Assembly: GCF_014697475.1 (NCBI RefSeq)
Contig: NZ_JACJRV010000018.1
Span: 1-64,000 of the forward strand
Length of the DNA: 64,000 bases
Reading direction: 5' to 3'
Source: Nostoc sp. FACHB-152
GTDB lineage: Bacteria > Cyanobacteriota > Cyanobacteriia > Cyanobacteriales > Nostocaceae
Shown one piece after another: positions 1 to 8,054 of the stretch. The notes below the pieces were generated by a model. The model was not told where the DNA came from and searched no databases. It saw only the letters and a program-made list of their open reading frames with translations. The position numbers and the translations under genes were made by a program. Within the stretch, counting starts at the first letter, position 1. The number at the start of each line of letters is the position of its first letter.

Positions 1-299
1 TATTGACATTAAGTCCTAATAAGCGTCCTTTCTACCAACAAGGTCAAAGAGCTATGAGACTTATTCTGTCTGCATTCTAGCCCTTTTTGTAGCCCCTTAA
101 GGAATGAAACAGCCCTACCTTTCTTGCTGAGGATGGAACGCGATCGCCTAGAAGGTGTTTCAATCAGAAAAATTGCAGATTTGGTGGCTGTGGCTCCCGA
201 TTGGGTGGAATGGATGGGGTAATAAGTTAAAAAATTTCTTTAGTTTTGCTTTGTAGCAGTTCTCTTGCGTCCTTTGAGTAAACGAACACTAAAGCTGAC
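1..299. other. No complete gene; possible coding scrap
   Basis: I see no intact gene here. A 29-codon reading frame at 133-222 (plus strand) encodes a helix-turn-helix-like peptide containing GVSIRKIADLVAV, which could be the end of a decayed transposase or regulator, but it has no recognisable ribosome site and I cannot name its family. The stretch at 181-220 resembles 1153-1191 (about three quarters identical by eye), so related scraps flank the cupin gene on both sides. Confidence 0.4.
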
Positions 300-752
300 T
301 TAACTATCCAACATCGGCTCGTAGAGTACGATTTCCTCCTGTTCGTTTGGATCGTTGCGAGCAGCTAGAACATAAACGGGTTCTATTGCACTCAGATTCC
401 GGGGTTGATGCGGAACACCTGGGGGAGTAAAAACGAAATCCCCTGTTTCACACACTTGGCATTGCTTGAGTCCTTGCCCATAATAGACTTCAACCCGACC
501 CTTGAGAATATAAATTGCCGTTTCATGATCTGGGTGAAAATGTGGCTCGGCAATTCCTCCAGGAGGAATAATCACCAGATTCAGGGAAATTCCCTTCGCA
601 CCCGTTGTATTTCCACTGATCCCAACAAAATGCGATAACCGTTCGCCAGCCAGTATTGCGGCATCTGGGCGCACAATAACTACCTCGTCGGTTGGCTTTT
701 GCTCGAAGGATTCATGGGGAGCAGGAGAATTGATAGATATATTTTCAATCAT
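300..752 (-). CDS. Cupin domain protein
   Basis: This is a single-domain cupin of about 150 residues. The two conserved cupin motifs are visible: the first as PHFHPDHETAIYILKGRVEVYYG, giving the metal-binding His and Glu residues, and the second as GDFVFTPPGVPHQPRN with the final His. Proteins of this fold bind a metal and act as small oxygenases, isomerases or ligand-binding proteins; the substrate cannot be read from the sequence. I chose the start ATG at 752 because AAAGGA lies just upstream of it; the frame extends 25 codons further but without a ribosome site. It is a lone gene with no operon partner. Confidence 0.8.
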   Translation of the reverse strand: MIENISINSPAPHESFEQKPTDEVVIVRPDAAILAGERLSHFVGISGNTTGAKGISLNLVIIPPGGIAEPHFHPDHETAIYILKGRVEVYYGQGLKQCQVCETGDFVFTPPGVPHQPRNLSAIEPVYVLAARNDPNEQEEIVLYEPMLDS

Positions 753-1385
753 AAAGTCCTTTCTGAGATGATTTGGTACAAGTGGGCTTCTCAATTGCAT
801 GAAAATCAATTGAATCAACAGCGACATAACATACTACCCATTCAAATAAGACCATTTCCGAATGTCCAGTAGATATGTTTTTAATTTTGCATTAGTGAAA
901 TGACCAAGCCCCGTTGGGGTGAGGTGTAGGGGAAGAGATAGCCCCAACGCATACTGGGACATAAGCCCCGTATGAGTAAGACGATGGCACCATCTGGGGC
1001 TTCCTCGCCCCGCATGGTGCCGTCTTCACTACACCCACAACAGCCACCCCCTGCACCCTGTTCTTGACGCATTGATCTCTACAAAATGCTTGCAGTTCAA
1101 GGGCATTCTCCACCTGACTATTCTACAGACCCAGCCGCAGATATTTCGTCAATTGGTGGCGATGGCTCTCGATTTGGGGAAGTGATTGGGGTGAGTTGCA
1201 CCCGTTGAGGAGCGATCGCACTCAGGAAAGAACTTTAGACTCATTTCCCTGAGGCAGATTTTGTCAACATTTTTTAAGAACTTAATCAATTTCAGAAATA
1301 CAAAAGAATCAGCCTGAAGTAATTTTCCAAATTTCTCAATTAATAGATTTTGTATTTAGCTCTTTAGTAGGGCTAGGAAGGAATT
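753..1385. other. Intergenic region with structured repeats
   Basis: There is no convincing gene. Short minus-strand frames here have low-complexity, repeat-like translations. The region holds a strong hairpin at 979-1026 and a smaller inverted pair GTTGGGG (913-919) / CCCCAAC (942-948). An AAGGA ribosome site at 1379-1383 belongs to the next gene. Confidence 0.6.
979..1026. repeat. Imperfect inverted repeat (hairpin)
   Basis: The left arm AAGACGATGGCACCAT pairs with the right arm ATGGTGCCGTCTT apart from a three-base bulge, and inside it GGGGC (996-1000) pairs with GCCCC (1007-1011) around a six-base loop. The size and lack of a U-tract suggest a dispersed repeat of the kind common in Nostoc genomes rather than a terminator. 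Confidence 0.7.
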
Positions 1386-2360
1386 ATGCCATCAGGAATG
1401 ATGATTCAAGGGCAATGGACAACTGATCACACTGATAACACGGAATTAGATTCTAGTGGTAAGCCGAAACCGACAACATTTCGCAAACGCGTAACTGCCG
1501 ATGGTAAAAGTGGGTTTAAGGCGGAAGCAGGACGCTATCACCTCTACGTTTCTTTGGCTTGTCCGTGGGCGCATCGCACCTTAATTATGCGAGAACTTAA
1601 AGGTTTGAATGATGCGATCTCCATCTCTATCGTCGATCCAATTATGAGTGACAAGGGATGGATGTTTACTGAAGCACCCGGAGCCATCCCTGACTGGGTA
1701 AATCACGCTCAATATTTACAAGAAATTTATAAAAAAGCCGATCCTCAATATACGGGACGAGTTTCGGTTCCGGTGTTGTGGGATAAGCAAACTCAAACCA
1801 TCGTCAACAATGAATCTCTGGAGATTATTCGGATGTTGGACGTGGAGTTTGCTTCTTTAGCAACAAGCAAGATAGACTTATACCCGCGCGATCTACAACT
1901 TAAGATTGATGAAACAATCAATGCAATTTATCTACCAATTAATGCCGGTGTATATCGCTGTGGTTTTGCAAGGGAGCAAGCCGCCTACGAAGATGCAGTC
2001 ACTGAACTGTTCGAGAATTTAGATTATTGGGAAACCGTTCTGAGCAAACAGCGATATTTATGCGGCAATCAACTGACCCAAGCAGATATTTGTTTGTTTA
2101 CAACGCTATATCGCTTTGATTCTGTTTACTACGTTCACTTTAAGTGTAATTTGCGCCGGATTCTCGACTATCCCAACCTCTGGAATTATCTCAAGGATTT
2201 ATACCAGCATCCTGGGTTCAAAGTAACCTGCAATCTAGACTATACCAAACGTGCTTATTACATGAGTATGACCGAGATCAATCCAAATCGAATTGTGCCG
2301 AAGGGGCCAATCATTAATTTTGATGAAATACACGATCGCGCTCGCTTCGGCAATACTTAG
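1386..2360 (+). CDS. Glutathione S-transferase, Xi class (glutathionyl-hydroquinone reductase)
   Basis: The 324-residue protein has the hallmark CPWAHR motif with the catalytic cysteine at residue 59, followed by a thioredoxin-like N-terminal half and an all-helical GST C-terminal half. This matches the ECM4/YqjG (Xi) class, which reduces glutathionyl-hydroquinones with glutathione. The length is typical of the family. The ATG at 1386 follows an AAGGA ribosome site. The gene stands alone, converging on the glycosyltransferase downstream. In cyanobacteria such enzymes are expected to be cytosolic and linked to quinone or xenobiotic detoxification; the actual substrate is inference. Confidence 0.9.
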   Translation: MPSGMMIQGQWTTDHTDNTELDSSGKPKPTTFRKRVTADGKSGFKAEAGRYHLYVSLACPWAHRTLIMRELKGLNDAISISIVDPIMSDKGWMFTEAPGAIPDWVNHAQYLQEIYKKADPQYTGRVSVPVLWDKQTQTIVNNESLEIIRMLDVEFASLATSKIDLYPRDLQLKIDETINAIYLPINAGVYRCGFAREQAAYEDAVTELFENLDYWETVLSKQRYLCGNQLTQADICLFTTLYRFDSVYYVHFKCNLRRILDYPNLWNYLKDLYQHPGFKVTCNLDYTKRAYYMSMTEINPNRIVPKGPIINFDEIHDRARFGNT

Positions 2361-2449
2361 TAACGCTCGGATACTCATATTCAACACTTGCAATTAACGT
2401 TCAAGTAATCACAGCAGTAAGTTTTTGTGCAAGCGCAAAGTCATTTCGT

Positions 2450-2467
2450 TTTAGCTAACGGCTAAAA
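2450..2467. terminator. Hairpin between convergent genes
   Basis: TTTTAGC (2450-2456) and GCTAAAA (2461-2467) form a seven-base-pair stem with a four-base loop, located between the 3' ends of two convergent genes. It could serve as a weak bidirectional terminator; stem GC content is low. Confidence 0.4.
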
Positions 2468-2485
2468 ACGCTAAAGTAATCAGGA

Positions 2486-3832
2486 TTAGAGTGGATATGC
2501 TGGTGTTGTTTGCCGCCAACCTGCTAAATAAGCTTCTTGTGGTAAAGAGGCATACACAGGTTTTTTTGTCATTGCTAGCTTTTCTAACAGTTGTGCTGCT
2601 GTCTCAGCGGCATGATAATTAGCAAACACAGCTTTCATCTCTTGTGCTTTCAACCTATAGCGATGATCGGATAAAACTTTTTTGACAGCGTTACGAATTT
2701 GTCTTGGTTTGGGAGTCGCCGTTTTTAAATTAATTCCTACGCCAGAATAAGCAATACGGTTGCTAACTTCTGGTTTATCTTCTGTCTGACCACCAGAAAT
2801 TATCGGCACACCATGCGACAGAGCAATTGTTACGCCTCCATATCCACCATTGGTTACGTAAACACAAACATGAGGCATCAATTGAGAAAAAGGAATAAAT
2901 GAGGCAATACGCACATTAGCAGGCAGGTTTATCTTTAACTGCTCCTGAGTTTTGCCACCTGTAGTTGTGACCACAAGTACATCTTCGTTAGCCAAAGCTT
3001 GCAGGGTTGGTTCAATTAATTGCTGGGTTTGAGTAGCAACAGTACCTTGTGTGACTAGTACAATAGGTTTGCTAGTATTTATTACTTCATTCCACCATTG
3101 AGGCATTTGTGTATCGGGTGGAGAATTAGGTTCTAAAGGGCCGATGAAATGTACTGTGGGGGGCAAGTCTGTACGCATATATTCAAATGATGGTACAGAT
3201 GGTTGCAAATACAGCCAAGGAGAAACGGTAGGGCCAAAACGGAACGGTTCAAAACCATTACTTTTAGCCAACTTATTGAAATGCTTTTGAACATCAGCAA
3301 ATAAAAATTGATCGCTTAACCAGTACAAAGCAGCATTGCGCGCTCGTCCTAGTGGAGAATAAGAAGGCATCATCCCTAAACCGAAGAGTGGCACATCATG
3401 GCTGGCTAGACCCAAAACACTGATATTGAGATATGCCCAAGGTATACCCAGTTTGTCACCTAAAATTTTTACAGCTACAACTGCTGGATCTCCTAGCAGT
3501 ACATCTGCGGGAAAATTTGACAAAATTGACTCTAAATCTAGTAAATATCCTGATATTGACTCAATGAACAAGTATTTGAAGTCAAATTTCAACTGTGCTA
3601 TACCTTTTAGAGCCGCACGTTCCGGGAAATATTTATCATAATCACCATCACCGTAGTCCAGACAACTGGTTATCGGTACAAAACGCGCTCCTGTATTTTC
3701 TACTTGCGACTGAAAAAATTTGCTGGTATACCAAACAACTTCATGTCCACGTGCAATTAATTGTTGTGCTACAGGTTGCATCGGCGCAACATGACCAACA
3801 AAAGGTAAGGTAGATAAAAGAAACTTTGCCAT
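2486..3832 (-). CDS. UGT/MGT-type glycosyltransferase (GT1 family)
   Basis: The protein begins MAKFLLSTLPFVGHVAPM, the N-terminal acceptor-domain signature of macrolide/UDP-glycosyltransferases, and has the C-terminal nucleotide-sugar domain with VYVTNGGYGGVTIALSHGVP followed by an acidic QTEDKPEVSNR stretch. The usual His of the HGG segment appears as TNGG, a substitution worth noting. Length (448 residues) is normal. Family members glycosylate small lipophilic acceptors such as macrolides, carotenoids or flavonoids. No biosynthetic cluster is visible around it, so the acceptor is unknown. The start at 3832 is the only ATG giving the complete N-terminal strand. Confidence 0.88.
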   Translation of the reverse strand: MAKFLLSTLPFVGHVAPMQPVAQQLIARGHEVVWYTSKFFQSQVENTGARFVPITSCLDYGDGDYDKYFPERAALKGIAQLKFDFKYLFIESISGYLLDLESILSNFPADVLLGDPAVVAVKILGDKLGIPWAYLNISVLGLASHDVPLFGLGMMPSYSPLGRARNAALYWLSDQFLFADVQKHFNKLAKSNGFEPFRFGPTVSPWLYLQPSVPSFEYMRTDLPPTVHFIGPLEPNSPPDTQMPQWWNEVINTSKPIVLVTQGTVATQTQQLIEPTLQALANEDVLVVTTTGGKTQEQLKINLPANVRIASFIPFSQLMPHVCVYVTNGGYGGVTIALSHGVPIISGGQTEDKPEVSNRIAYSGVGINLKTATPKPRQIRNAVKKVLSDHRYRLKAQEMKAVFANYHAAETAAQLLEKLAMTKKPVYASLPQEAYLAGWRQTTPAYPL

Positions 3833-4032
3833 TGATCTGTTGCTTTTTAAAAAGATAGTTTCGCTTGGTATCCAAAAAAATATCGCCGTCTGGTTGTGCG
3901 ATGGGAGCGAATTTCGGACTGCTTCAACGCTTTTCTTTCTCTAGCCACAATTCATATTTGGATTAACCGGATTTTGTAAGTGGGATAGATTCATTAATGA
4001 CAAATGAGGGTTATCTTTTTAACTAAAAGTCC

Positions 4033-4674
4033 CTAACTGGAGAGTCGTGATAATACATTTTCTATCCCCCTGCGCGCTTGGATCAGATGAATCGGGTCAT
4101 CCCTCATTACAAAGAGGAAATTCGCAGCCAAAAGCATGGCTTCGATTTCAAAGACTATCTGAGCAACGTCCGCGTTGGGATCTATTTCGCTGAGAACTTG
4201 TGCGTCAAGGATGCACTGCTTCAATAATGAAATCCACTTGTCTAGCATTTCGACAACGCGATCGCGGGCTGGCCCTGGACGCGTGTCGAGTTCTGCGGCA
4301 ACTGCGGCGAAAAAACACCCACCCGGAAAAACTTTGCGTTCCAGATGAGAAAGAAATGAATTAACTACTACCTTCAGCCGCTCAGTTCCCGCCTGTGCTT
4401 GCATCGCCGGCTGAAGCACTTCACTCTCAAAAATCACAGCTGCCGTTTCAATCGTTGCCAACTCTAGTTCTTCTTTGTCTTTAAAGTGCGCGTAGAGTCC
4501 ACTCTTGCTCATCCCCACTTCAGCGGCTAGAGTCCCAAGTGATAACCCATTCAGTCCCTTGATTGTTGCCAACTTCGCCGCAGTTAGCAGAATAGTGGCG
4601 CGGCTAGTCTGACCTTTCGAGCGGCGAGACTCACCGCCTTTTGAATCGGTTTTTAATGACGAAATATTACTCAT
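4033..4674 (-). CDS. TetR/AcrR family transcriptional regulator
   Basis: A 213-residue regulator with an N-terminal helix-turn-helix at about residues 20-65 (LSLGTLAAEVGMSKSGLYAHF) and a C-terminal ligand-binding part of the TetR_C type (SHLERKVFPGGCFFAAVAAELDTRPGP). I place the start at 4674 because the DNA-binding domain begins directly after it and the longer frame reads through the operator region. It is divergent from the FAD-linked oxidoreductase; two palindromes lie just upstream of this start. It probably represses itself and possibly the oxidoreductase in response to a small molecule. The ligand is unknown. Confidence 0.9.
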   Translation of the reverse strand: MSNISSLKTDSKGGESRRSKGQTSRATILLTAAKLATIKGLNGLSLGTLAAEVGMSKSGLYAHFKDKEELELATIETAAVIFESEVLQPAMQAQAGTERLKVVVNSFLSHLERKVFPGGCFFAAVAAELDTRPGPARDRVVEMLDKWISLLKQCILDAQVLSEIDPNADVAQIVFEIEAMLLAANFLFVMRDDPIHLIQARRGIENVLSRLSS

Positions 4675-4687
4675 GGCTTGACAATAG

Positions 4688-4701
4688 TACGAACGGTCGT
4701 A
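4688..4701. promoter_or_regulatory. Operator-like palindrome 1
   Basis: TACGAACGGTCGTA is an inverted repeat TACGA-N4-TCGTA, 14 bases upstream of the TetR regulator start. A second copy of the same architecture lies 37 bp away (centre to centre). TetR proteins commonly bind such sites overlapping their own promoters. Confidence 0.6.
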
Positions 4702-4724
4702 ATAATCAATTTTGACATATAAAA

Positions 4725-4738
4725 CACGACTGTTCGTG
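4725..4738. promoter_or_regulatory. Operator-like palindrome 2
   Basis: CACGACTGTTCGTG is an inverted repeat CACGA-N4-TCGTG. With palindrome 1 it shares the core ACGA-N4-TCGT. The pair sits in the divergent intergenic region and is the natural candidate for the binding site of the adjacent TetR regulator. Confidence 0.6.
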
Positions 4739-4938
4739 CTTTTATGTACTACTCTTGATGTCATCCAAGATAAGGCAAAATCAGGACAAGCTAATTGTCT
4801 TCGCAGACAAATCAGATTGCCGCAGATATCTGACACTATTGGAAAAACCGCAGAAAACCTTGGGCGACAACAAATTTGACGATGCATAAAAGGTCAGAGA
4901 TTTTATTGATCGCTTTGAAAGTAGTAGGAATAAATATT

Positions 4939-6321
4939 ATGACAACATTGTTGAATGAGACGTTTGGGAGCCTGAAGACCAATGTGAAGGGTAATGTGGT
5001 ACTTCCTGAAGATCCGCGTTATGACGAAGTTCGGGAAATCTGGAATGCAATGATTGATCGGCGACCTGCTGTGATCGTCCAGTGTGCAACAGCCGATGAT
5101 GTTGCCCATGCAATCTTGTTTGCGCGTGAAAACGGATTGGAAATATCAATCAGGGGTGCTGGACATAATATTGCGGGGAATGCTTTGTGCGATCGCGGCG
5201 TGATGATCGACCTTTCCAGTATGAAGATTGTCCGTGTCGATTCTCAGAAGCGACGTGCCTATGTCGAACCAGGTGCGACCCTGGCTGATTTTGATCAAGT
5301 GGCACAGATACATGGGTTAGCGACTCCAGTGGGAATTAATTCAACGACGGGTATCGCCGGTCTTACCTTAGGTGGTGGTTTTGGTTGGTTGACTCGCAAA
5401 TACGGTCTGACCATCGACAATCTGATCTCTGCGGAAGTGATCACAGCAGACGGGAATCACATCCGAGCCAGCGCAACCGAAAACCCTGACCTTTTCTGGG
5501 CGATTCGCGGTGGCGGTGGTAACTTTGGTGTAGTTACAGAGTTTGAATTCGCTCTCCATCCCGTCGGGCCGGAAATATTGGCTGGGTTAATCGTTTTTCC
5601 GTTTAGCCAGGCTAAACAGGTGCTAACACAATATCGGAAATTTGCAGAATCGGCTCCTGAAGAACTGAATGTATGGGTAGTACTCCGCAAGGCTCCGCCA
5701 CTGCCTTTTCTGCCCGAACACGTGCATGGTCAAGAGGTAATCATACTAGCTGTCTTTTATACAGGTGACATTGCAGAGGGTGAGAAGCTGATTGAGCCTC
5801 TACGCAGTTTTGGCGATGCCTATGGCGAACATATCGGCGCTCAACCCTATGTAGCATGGCAACAAGCATTTGACCCTTTACTGACGCGCGGTGCTAGGAA
5901 CTACTGGAAATCTCATAATTTCACAGAGTTACGTGATGAAGTGCTGGATGCGATCGCCCAATTCGCAGGCAAATTACCCTCCCCAGCTTGTGAAATATTC
6001 ATCGGATTGATTGCCGGGAAACCCAACCGAATTTCAGCAGATGCTACAGCATATTATCATCGAGATGCAAAGTTTGTGCTTAACGTGCATGGACGATGGG
6101 ATGATGCCGCGCAAGATGGGATATGTATTGCTTGGGCGCGGGAGTTTTTCCAAGTTTCTGCACCTTATGCGTCTGCTGGTGCCTATGTAAACTTTATGAC
6201 TGAAGAAGAGGGCGATCGCGTCGCTGCCGCTTACGGAGCTAACTACGAGCGCTTGGTACAGATTAAGAGGCAATACGATCCTGAGAACATTTTTCATCTC
6301 AATCAGAATATTAAACCCTGA
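4939..6321 (+). CDS. FAD-linked oxidoreductase (berberine-bridge-enzyme-like)
   Basis: A 460-residue flavoprotein of the VAO/PCMH fold. The FAD-binding part shows RGAGHNIAGNALCDRG with the His (residue 76) that is normally joined covalently to FAD, then LTLGGGFGWLTRKYGLTIDN and DLFWAIRGGGGNFGVVTEFEF. The C-terminus ends in the BBE motif YDPENIFHLNQNIKP. At the site of the second (cysteinyl) FAD link, the aligned stretch GINSTTGIAGL has Asn instead of Cys, so a single covalent link is expected. I chose ATG 4939 because AGGAA precedes it by eight bases and the upstream extension is not conserved-looking. Its expression is probably controlled by the divergent TetR protein. Substrate unknown. Confidence 0.87.
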   Translation: MTTLLNETFGSLKTNVKGNVVLPEDPRYDEVREIWNAMIDRRPAVIVQCATADDVAHAILFARENGLEISIRGAGHNIAGNALCDRGVMIDLSSMKIVRVDSQKRRAYVEPGATLADFDQVAQIHGLATPVGINSTTGIAGLTLGGGFGWLTRKYGLTIDNLISAEVITADGNHIRASATENPDLFWAIRGGGGNFGVVTEFEFALHPVGPEILAGLIVFPFSQAKQVLTQYRKFAESAPEELNVWVVLRKAPPLPFLPEHVHGQEVIILAVFYTGDIAEGEKLIEPLRSFGDAYGEHIGAQPYVAWQQAFDPLLTRGARNYWKSHNFTELRDEVLDAIAQFAGKLPSPACEIFIGLIAGKPNRISADATAYYHRDAKFVLNVHGRWDDAAQDGICIAWAREFFQVSAPYASAGAYVNFMTEEEGDRVAAAYGANYERLVQIKRQYDPENIFHLNQNIKP

Positions 6322-6778
6322 GTTGGCTTACCGCCGTGCCGACAGGGAGTGCAACCGAAAGCTAGGGCTAAAACTATCAAGAATCTATCACAAAATTATC
6401 CATTGCTACCACAACTCCTAAAACCACTGCAATGGCGACATCTAGCCAAACAAGGTAGACCACCCTCATCAGCCGCTTAACTAAATCGAGCTAGGCAAGA
6501 AAGTACCTCTGCACATTGCAAGAGGACATCTTGAATATTTAGTTATTCACGATTGCCACCCAAATTCTGCACTTTTCCAAGAACTAAAACAATCATCCAG
6601 ATACATGATTGCTACTGTTTCAAACTCTTTCAGATTCAGGAGAGTGATATGCCCAGCTTTAGGCAAGTAAATAGCACTACTCAAAAAGTAAAAAACGATC
6701 TCACTTGATCACTCAGATGAGATCGCCGTTTGGTTGTAATTGTGCCAAATCTAATTTTTAGCTATCAGTTTTTGTTTC

Positions 6779-6940
6779 TTATACCAAACCATCCCCAATA
6801 TGCAACAACTCAGTTTTAAAATGAAAATCTTTTCGTTTATCGGCAACTTTTTGATGTTGTTTGCTCAGGTGCTTAACAGCCTTCGCTCTGCGATTACTAC
6901 CCTTCTTGCGTCGTGAAACACGCTTCTGGATAACCCTGTT
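6779..6940 (-). pseudogene. TnpB (IS200/IS605 OrfB) internal fragment
   Basis: Read on the minus strand, about 54 codons encode [20 protein letters not shown] then [14 protein letters not shown], the characteristic basic segment in the middle of IS200/IS605-type TnpB proteins. Neither the N-terminal part nor the RuvC and zinc-ribbon C-terminal parts follow; the frame ends in a stop just after the segment. It is therefore a remnant of an RNA-guided transposon nuclease, not a functional gene. Confidence 0.75.
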
Positions 6941-6965
6941 TCCCTGCCTCGCCTGTCGGTATTGG

Positions 6966-7010
6966 TGAGGCAGTGCATTGCGGGGATTCCCCCCGTTGTA
7001 GCAACTGCCG
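6966..7010. repeat. 45-base hairpin repeat, copy A
   Basis: This 45-base unit begins TGAGGCAGTGC and ends GCAACTGCCG; GGCAGT near the start pairs with ACTGCC at the end and CGGGG pairs with CCCCG inside. A second copy of the same length with about 33 of 45 matching positions sits inside the IS66 transposase gene at 12971-13015. It behaves like a small dispersed or mobile repeat. Confidence 0.7.
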
Positions 7011-7034
7011 TCGGAAAACTGTCGTCAACTCACC

Positions 7035-7075
7035 CGCAATTCATCTCATCGCGGTAAGTGATGAGATGAATTGCG
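7035..7075. repeat. Perfect 16-bp inverted repeat
   Basis: CGCAATTCATCTCATC (7035-7050) is exactly complementary to GATGAGATGAATTGCG (7060-7075) across a nine-base loop, followed by TTTT. It is near the TnpB scrap. Such hairpins are found at ends of IS200/IS605-type elements, where they are recognised in transposition; it also has the form of a terminator. Which applies here cannot be decided. Confidence 0.7.
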
Positions 7076-7765
7076 GTTTTTAGCTAAACCCCTAAAGACG
7101 CTCCTTGTCTCAATTATCGGTCTTTCCCGCCCATGAGTGAATAGCGATCGCCTGTTTGGCATTGCATAAGTTCTACAAGATTACAAACAAGTAAAATTTT
7201 CTCACCTCCTAGCTCCTGCCTTGTTTGTTGAAAAGTTACTGATTATTGTGTAACGCCGTTCTAAGCGATAGGGCAAGAAGTGCATAAGCTGAGTTTACTT
7301 ATAGCTATTAAGAATCAGCAAGTTTGTCAACAAGCACTCATCTTATGTTCACTAAAAATCAATGCTTTTAAGGAGAAAAATATGGCTGCTAATCTAAAAA
7401 CTTATAAACATAACAAAAAAACAAAAAATTGATTCTACTCTAAAGCAGACTATCACTGGTTTTTCAAAAGAAGTAAGTTTTTATGTAATTAAGTTAGATT
7501 CATAAAAAAATTACAAGTAGAATGCTATTTACTCAGTTGTCATTGAAGGTATGAATCTTAATGATTTAGGCTCTTCATTACTTATTATGCTAAAAACGTC
7601 TGTAAATAAGCATGAAATTCTTTCTGGACAAAGATAACAGCCGTTAGCCCTAGCATTTGAGGCGTGATTATCAAATTGAAGCCATAACTTCTTGTAAGGC
7701 TTGATTTTCAAGGTAAGTGAAAGACTTTAATTAAAATTCAAGCATAATACCTACTGAAGAACCAT

Positions 7766-7984
7766 TTATTTTAAAATACTTAATATTGATGAGCGCGATC
7801 GCTCTCCCGGTAGGGTCATCCCACAAAATCGCATTGCTCCCGAAGCTTGGGGGTCGATGTCTATCACCAGTACCCTGTGGCGGCGGAGTGAAAGGTGATA
7901 GCCAAGATTTTGGGTTGTCGTTGTTTTAGCGACACCACCAGCTTGATTGAAGAGTGAGATAACCTTGGTCAATTTCACGCCCAT
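7766..7984 (-). pseudogene. Truncated ParA-type partition ATPase
   Basis: The first 55 or so residues match plasmid-type ParA: TKVISLFNQAGGVAKTTTTQ is the deviant Walker A region and RRHRVLVIDIDPQAS the following strand with the Walker A' aspartate. After DPQAS the sequence loses all resemblance and stops within about 25 codons, so the Walker B part and the rest (over 200 residues) are missing. The start is taken as ATG 7984. With the parB-like remnant at 10598 it suggests a former plasmid partition locus. It is divergent from the serine hydrolase. Confidence 0.75.
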
Positions 7985-8054
7985 ACATAACACTGGTCAA
8001 AATATACCCCATTGTGTCAGATTATGAGCAGAGTAATCTTTCAAGCTTTCAATC

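Larger units (their letters stand above)
6322..7765. other. Gene-poor decayed region
   Basis: No intact gene is present. It holds a TnpB scrap (6779-6940), a 45-base hairpin repeat (6966-7010) and a perfect 16-bp inverted repeat (7035-7075). A 60-codon minus-strand frame at 7529-7711 is unrecognisable and I do not call it. The remainder is AT-rich DNA without visible coding structure. Confidence 0.6.

Noticed and set aside
881-1113. Two overlapping minus-strand frames of 63 and 73 codons
   Set aside because: The translations follow the hairpin repeats, look low-complexity and have no ribosome site; repeat DNA explains them.
7529-7711. 60-codon minus-strand frame
   Set aside because: No recognisable motif, no ribosome site, and it lies in decayed DNA.
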